Below the pieces are notes generated by a model. The model ran no database searches, was not told the DNA's origin, and saw only the letters and a list, made by a program, of their open reading frames with translations. DNA of 54,887 bases, taken from contig CALQTN020000023.1 of assembly GCA_943333505.2 (NCBI GenBank), positions 1 through 54,887 on the forward strand, given 5' to 3'. Shown piece by piece: positions 51,411-54,887 of this stretch; the first letter of the stretch is position 1; every line of letters begins with the position of its first letter. The DNA comes from Asaia bogorensis (GTDB taxonomy: Bacteria; Pseudomonadota; Alphaproteobacteria; Acetobacterales; Acetobacteraceae). The position numbers were made by a program, and so were the translations under genes.

Positions 51411-52346
51411 ATGAGTGACAGCAGGCCAGAGATCGAGCCACGCGGCGAGCCATGGCAGTGGCAGGAGAAAACCTGGCGCGAAATCGTCGACCGCACCCGC
51501 GCTGGCCGCAGCCTGTTGCCCAGCATCTGGCCCAACGGCGCACGCTGCGCGGTCGCGCTGGCGATTGAGGCCGATCACGAAGCATCCGCCCTGCGCGATG
51601 ACGATGATAGCCCGACAAGGTTGAGCCAGGGGCAATACGGCGCGCGGCGCGGCCTGCCGCGGATGCGATCGCTGCTCGAGCGCGATAATATCAAGGCGAC
51701 GTTCTTTTATCCCGCCGTGGCGGCGCTGCTGCATGAAGACGAGGTACGCAGCCTCGCCGCTGATGGCCACGAACTCGCGGTGCATTCCTGGATCCACGAG
51801 CGCAACACCCAGTTGCCGTACGAGGCTGAACGCGACCTCACCTACCGCGCGATGGAAACGCTGGATCATCTGGGCGGCCGGGCACCGGTCGGGCTACGCG
51901 CGGCGAGTTGGGATTTTTCGGTTAATACACTGATCATCATGCAGGAACTCGGGTTGCTCTACGACAGCAGCCTGATGGCCGATGACGATCCCTATGAATT
52001 GCTGTCGGACGAGGAACCGTCCGGGGTTGTCGAATTGCCGCCGGAATGGATCCGCGATGACGCGGTCTATTTCAACATGCAGCGCTTTACATCCCTTCGC
52101 CCGATCAGCGCCCCCAGCGTGGTCGAGGAGATTTTTCGTGCCGAATTCGATGGCGCCTGGAATGAAAACGGGCTGTTTCTGCTGACTTTGCATCCGCATG
52201 TGATCGGCCACCGCAGCCGGATCGGCATCCTCGACCGGCTGTTGCGACACATGAAATCCAAGGGCGAGGTGTGGTTCGCCACCCATGCCGAGATCGCCGC
52301 CTGGTGCAAGGAGCATGGCGGACAGGCTGGGCCGTTGCTGAAATGA
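51411..52346 (+). CDS. Polysaccharide deacetylase-family protein
   Basis: A 311-residue NodB-homology-type protein. It has WPNGARCAVALAIEADHE, where IEADHE replaces the TFDDG core, KATFFYPA, ELAVHSWIHERN with histidine metal ligands, GLRAASWDFS and FLLTLHPHVIGHRSR near the C-terminus. The motif set is nearer to the PuuE-type allantoinase/peptidoglycan deacetylase-like group than to true chitin deacetylases, so an amide hydrolase acting on a small molecule is possible. ATG 51411 has GGAG 10 bases upstream. Its stop overlaps the next gene by an ATGA. Confidence 0.82.
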   Translation: MSDSRPEIEPRGEPWQWQEKTWREIVDRTRAGRSLLPSIWPNGARCAVALAIEADHEASALRDDDDSPTRLSQGQYGARRGLPRMRSLLERDNIKATFFYPAVAALLHEDEVRSLAADGHELAVHSWIHERNTQLPYEAERDLTYRAMETLDHLGGRAPVGLRAASWDFSVNTLIIMQELGLLYDSSLMADDDPYELLSDEEPSGVVELPPEWIRDDAVYFNMQRFTSLRPISAPSVVEEIFRAEFDGAWNENGLFLLTLHPHVIGHRSRIGILDRLLRHMKSKGEVWFATHAEIAAWCKEHGGQAGPLLK

Positions 52347-52582
52347 TTGGGCTGGTGGACTGGGCGCGTGCCAATCCGATCTGGGCGCGGCTATGGCTTA
52401 AGCTTGGTATCCGCATGCCACTGGCGCTGGCGCTGGTGGTCGGATTGCAAATCCTGGCGGAACGCTTCGCGCTATCGGCCAACGGCGCGGCGATTATCGG
52501 GGTGGTGGTGGCGGTTTGGGGCGGCGGGAAGATTGCCGAGCGGGTTTGCGAGACGCTGGCCATTCCGCCGGTTCCTGGCTAG
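52343..52582 (+). CDS. Small membrane protein, unknown function
   Basis: A 79-residue hypothetical with two hydrophobic segments (about residues 25-42 MPLALALVVGLQILAE and 47-62 ANGAAIIGVVVAVWGGG), so probably a two-helix inner-membrane hairpin. The N-terminus reads MIGLVDWARANPIWARLWLK in part. Its ATG overlaps the deacetylase stop (ATGA), and the TauD-like gene follows 30 bp later, so it belongs to the same operon. No family is recognised. It might be a small anchor or transporter accessory, but this is a guess. Confidence 0.7.
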   Translation: MIGLVDWARANPIWARLWLKLGIRMPLALALVVGLQILAERFALSANGAAIIGVVVAVWGGGKIAERVCETLAIPPVPG

Positions 52583-52612
52583 CCTCACCACGGGAAAATT
52601 ACGGAGCGCGCC

Positions 52613-53680
52613 ATGGATGCCGCCGATAGCCTGCAGATGATGCACGGACAGCAGGTCTGGTACGGGCGGGATCTCGCCACACGCGCTGACTGGGTTCGCC
52701 CTCTGACGGATGCGGAAATTACGGCACTCGAAACCGCAGTGGCCCGGTTGGACGCGACCGGCATCGACATCGCCGATATTGGCCCGGAACATTTCGCCAC
52801 GTCCGGTCTCGCCGATCTTGTCGCCGAAATCCGTGCCGCCACCTTGCATGGGCGCGGCTTCCTGCTGGTGCGCGGCATTCCGGTGGAGCGTTGGACCGTA
52901 CGGCAATGCGCGGTCGCTTATTTCGGCCTTGGCACCTTGCTCGGCGAACCGGTTTCGCAAAACGCGATGGGACATATTCTTGGACATGTGAAGGATATTG
53001 GTGCCGATTACGCGCGGCCCAATCATCGCGGCTACCAGACCGCCGCACGGCTGCCGTACCATTGTGACTCGTCCGATATCGTCGCGCTGCTCTGCCTGAA
53101 ACCGGCCAAAGCGGGCGGCAAATCAAGCATTGTCAGTTCCTGGACCTTGTTCAACGAAATGCTGGCCCGCCACACCGATCTACTGCCCGAACTGCTGAAC
53201 CCGGTCTATCGCGACCGGCGCGGCGAAGTGCCGGATGGCGCGGAACCCTGGTACGCGGTGCCGGTGTTCAACCCGACGGCCGATGGCGGGCTGGTCGCAA
53301 CCTATGTGCGCAGCGCCATGACAAAGGCGCAGCGCTTTGACGAGGTTCCGCGTTTGACACCACGGTTAATCGCCGCCTGCGATGCGCTCGATAAACTGGC
53401 GGAAGACCCAGCCATCCATCTCGACATGGATTTCCGCCCCGGCGACATGCAGTTCGTCAGCAATCACTGGATCATGCATTCGCGCACCGGGTACGAGGAT
53501 TTCCCCGAACCGGAAAATCGCCGGCATTTGTTCCGCCTGTGGTTGGCATGCGCCGACGGACCGCTGCTACCCGAGACCTATACGCGCGCCTGGCAAGGGG
53601 CGACCGCGCAGGGCCGCCCGGCCGGCATCAGGGTCGCAGGCATACCGCTTTCCGCCCCGCTCGACGCAGGCTGGGAATAA
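52613..53680 (+). CDS. TauD/TfdA-family Fe(II)/2-oxoglutarate dioxygenase
   Basis: A 355-residue non-heme iron enzyme. HFATSGLADLVAEIR and GRGFLLVRGIPVERW form the N-terminal part of the jelly roll, LPYHCDSSDIVALLCL carries the HxD iron pair (His-Cys-Asp), and FVSNHWIMHSRTGYEDF the distal histidine, with the 2-oxoglutarate-binding arginine in RRHLFRLWLA. It should oxidise an organic substrate with O2 and 2-oxoglutarate. ATG 52613 lies 30 bp after the small membrane gene and the LLM gene begins 25 bp after its stop, so it is probably in the same catabolic operon. Confidence 0.88.
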   Translation: MDAADSLQMMHGQQVWYGRDLATRADWVRPLTDAEITALETAVARLDATGIDIADIGPEHFATSGLADLVAEIRAATLHGRGFLLVRGIPVERWTVRQCAVAYFGLGTLLGEPVSQNAMGHILGHVKDIGADYARPNHRGYQTAARLPYHCDSSDIVALLCLKPAKAGGKSSIVSSWTLFNEMLARHTDLLPELLNPVYRDRRGEVPDGAEPWYAVPVFNPTADGGLVATYVRSAMTKAQRFDEVPRLTPRLIAACDALDKLAEDPAIHLDMDFRPGDMQFVSNHWIMHSRTGYEDFPEPENRRHLFRLWLACADGPLLPETYTRAWQGATAQGRPAGIRVAGIPLSAPLDAGWE

Positions 53681-53705
53681 CCAATTACAACGAAATGAGG
53701 ACGTC

Positions 53706-54743
53706 ATGAAGCTCGGCCTGTCGATCGGCTATTCGAAAGCCCATCTGGATATTCCAATCAAGTTGATCCAGCGCGCGGAAGAACTTGGCTATGAAAGCGT
53801 GTGGACCGCGGAAGCCTATGGCTCGGACGCGGTCACCCCGCTGGCGTATATCGCGGCGCTGACCAAGCGCATCAAGCTCGGCACCGGGATCATGCAGTTG
53901 GCCGGGCGGACGGCGGCGAACGCGGCGATGTGCGCGGGAACGGTGGATGCACTCGCCGGTGGCGGACGGTTCATTGCGGGTATTGGCGTGTCTGGCCCGC
54001 AGATCGTTGAAGGCTGGTACGGCGAACCTTGGGGCAAGCCCTATTACCGGATGCGCGACTATGTCGCGATCATGCGCAAGATTTTCGCCCGCCAGGAACC
54101 CGTAACCCACCAGGGCAAGGAAATCAGCCTGCCCTATACCGGACCGGGTGCGATGGGGGTGGGCAAGCCGCTGAAGTCGATTTTGCACATGAACCCGGAC
54201 ATCCCGATCTATCTGGCGACCGGAAACGAGGCGACGGTTAAGCTCACCGCCGAAATCGCCGATGGCTGGCTGCCAATGGGGTTCTTCCCTGGCTCGTTGG
54301 ATTTCTACAAGCCGTGGCTGGAAGAAGGCTTCCGCCGTGCCGGCAATGGTAAAAGCATGAAGGATCTGGCGATCCAGGCATCAGTGCATGTCGAGGTCGC
54401 CGATGACGTCAAAGCGGCGCTGGCGAAACTCAAGCCTGAGGTCGCACTTTATGTCGGTGGCATGGGCCACAAGGACAAGAATTTCCACAAGGACATCATG
54501 GTGCGGATGGGTTACGGCGATGCCGCCGACCGCATCCAGGAACTTTACCTCGCCCATCGCAAGGAAGAGGCCATTGCAGCGGTGCCGGATGAATGGGTCG
54601 ATCTCAAAGCCCTTGTCGGCCCGGTCGCACGCATTCGCGAACGGTTCCGCGCCTGGGAGGATAGCGGCGCCGATAGCCTGACGGTGCGGTCGCGCCAACC
54701 CGAGGCGATCGAGGTGATGGCCGAAGCGGCACGCCTGAACTAG
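53706..54743 (+). CDS. Luciferase-like (LLM) flavin- or F420-dependent oxidoreductase
   Basis: A 345-residue TIM-barrel enzyme. LGLSIGYSKAHLDIPIKLIQRAEELGYESVWTAEAYGSDAVTPLAY (successive blocks), IKLGTGIMQLAGRTAANAAMCAGTVDALAGGGRFIAGIGVSGPQ, and TGNEATVKLTAEIADGWLP are typical of the LLM class with N5,N10-methylene-H4MPT reductase-like sequence. The C-terminus ends SRQPEAIEVMAEAARLN; the TAG stop lies at the edge of an insertion sequence, so the last residues may be altered. ATG 53706 follows GAGGAC. It is the last gene of the operon with the TauD-like dioxygenase. Confidence 0.87.
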   Translation: MKLGLSIGYSKAHLDIPIKLIQRAEELGYESVWTAEAYGSDAVTPLAYIAALTKRIKLGTGIMQLAGRTAANAAMCAGTVDALAGGGRFIAGIGVSGPQIVEGWYGEPWGKPYYRMRDYVAIMRKIFARQEPVTHQGKEISLPYTGPGAMGVGKPLKSILHMNPDIPIYLATGNEATVKLTAEIADGWLPMGFFPGSLDFYKPWLEEGFRRAGNGKSMKDLAIQASVHVEVADDVKAALAKLKPEVALYVGGMGHKDKNFHKDIMVRMGYGDAADRIQELYLAHRKEEAIAAVPDEWVDLKALVGPVARIRERFRAWEDSGADSLTVRSRQPEAIEVMAEAARLN

Positions 54744-54887
54744 GGTCTGTTGAGGTTCACCGTGAATTGATGATGGCTCCTGCGAGATAGATCAACGCGG
54801 AGAAGCTTTGGTCTGTCTTGTCGGCCCGCATGGCGATCCTCTTGAACTCTTTAAGTTTACCAAAGAAGTTCTCGATAAGGTGACGCC
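54744..54887. mobile_element. IS5-family insertion sequence, one end (partial)
   Basis: The sequence starting gggtctgttgagg at 54743/54744 directly follows the TAG of the upstream gene and is the likely terminal inverted repeat of an IS element whose transposase reads leftward into it. The other end is outside the window, so target duplication cannot be checked. Confidence 0.8.
54757..54887 (-). CDS. IS5-family transposase, C-terminal fragment
   Basis: The minus strand reads a C-terminal end of about 42 residues: RHLIENFFGKLKEFKRIAMRADKT, DQSFSALIYLAGAIINSR (in order), stop at 54757-54759. ENFF-KLK-RIA-R-DKT and the SF-A-I-LA ending are characteristic of IS5/IS427-group DDE transposases, with the ENFF segment near the catalytic glutamate region. 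The rest of the gene lies beyond the window, so it may be intact. Base composition is slightly lower in GC than the neighbours. Confidence 0.85.
   Translation of the reverse strand, partial: RHLIENFFGKLKEFKRIAMRADKTDQSFSALIYLAGAIINSR

Noticed and set aside
1-54887. tRNA or rRNA genes
   Set aside because: None found by reading for conserved tRNA or rRNA sequences; a covariance-model scan was not possible.

Overview
The window looks like chromosomal DNA of a GC-rich alphaproteobacterium, most likely order Rhodospirillales and possibly family Acetobacteraceae. This is inferred from gene order (rpsB-tsf-pyrH-frr-uppS-cdsA-dxr, then rseP-bamA-skp-lpxD-fabZ-lpxA-lpxI), from the purC-purS-purQ-purL-bolA-grxD string and from base composition. 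No rRNA, tRNA or CRISPR array was seen.

Layout. 1-398: end of a 51-bp tandem repeat array that keeps one reading frame open. 500-4922: a DUF6065-like protein, then a leftward set (second SAICAR synthase, mobA, a TNT-domain lipoprotein) facing a rightward set (ClpP-like periplasmic protein, P-loop kinase, class V aminotransferase, msrA). 6696-12493: leftward accessory genes (methyltransferase, CopD-like, ParA-like, uronate dehydrogenase, DUF1684, glutathione-dependent formaldehyde dehydrogenase, luciferase-like monooxygenase). 12793-27062: core rightward genes for translation, UMP kinase, isoprenoid and undecaprenyl synthesis, outer-membrane assembly and lipid A, ending in a glyoxalase. 27201-45234: mixed accessory metabolism (purine salvage, gamma-glutamyltransferase, GST, a small glycosyltransferase cluster, glutamine synthetase-like plus isochorismatase-like, a PD-(D/E)XK-like protein beside a broken gene, RraA-like plus IlvD/Edd dehydratase, Baeyer-Villiger monooxygenase, enoyl-CoA hydratase, PEP-CTERM protein, sulfotransferase, tandem retropepsin). 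45344-49801: purine operon with bolA and grxD, closed by a strong terminator. 49951-54743: amidase facing a deacetylase / small membrane protein / TauD / luciferase-like catabolic operon. 54744-54887: the end of an IS5-like insertion sequence.

How genes work together. bamA, skp and the rseP protease serve the outer membrane, while lpxD, lpxA, fabZ and lpxI start lipid A and fatty acid synthesis. uppS, cdsA and dxr supply lipid carriers. purC, purS, purQ and purL form consecutive purine steps joined by ATGA overlaps. Many accessory genes are also joined by overlapping stop and start codons.

The most unusual signals are (1) a dispersed intergenic element made of two A/T-rich hairpins around a GTTGCCGTTGGC-type hairpin, present in whole or part about six times and once supplying the last codons of a gene; (2) the 51-bp coding-like minisatellite; (3) a lipoprotein carrying a TNT-type NAD glycohydrolase domain without an evident neighbouring immunity gene; and (4) two different SAICAR synthases in one 55-kb stretch.
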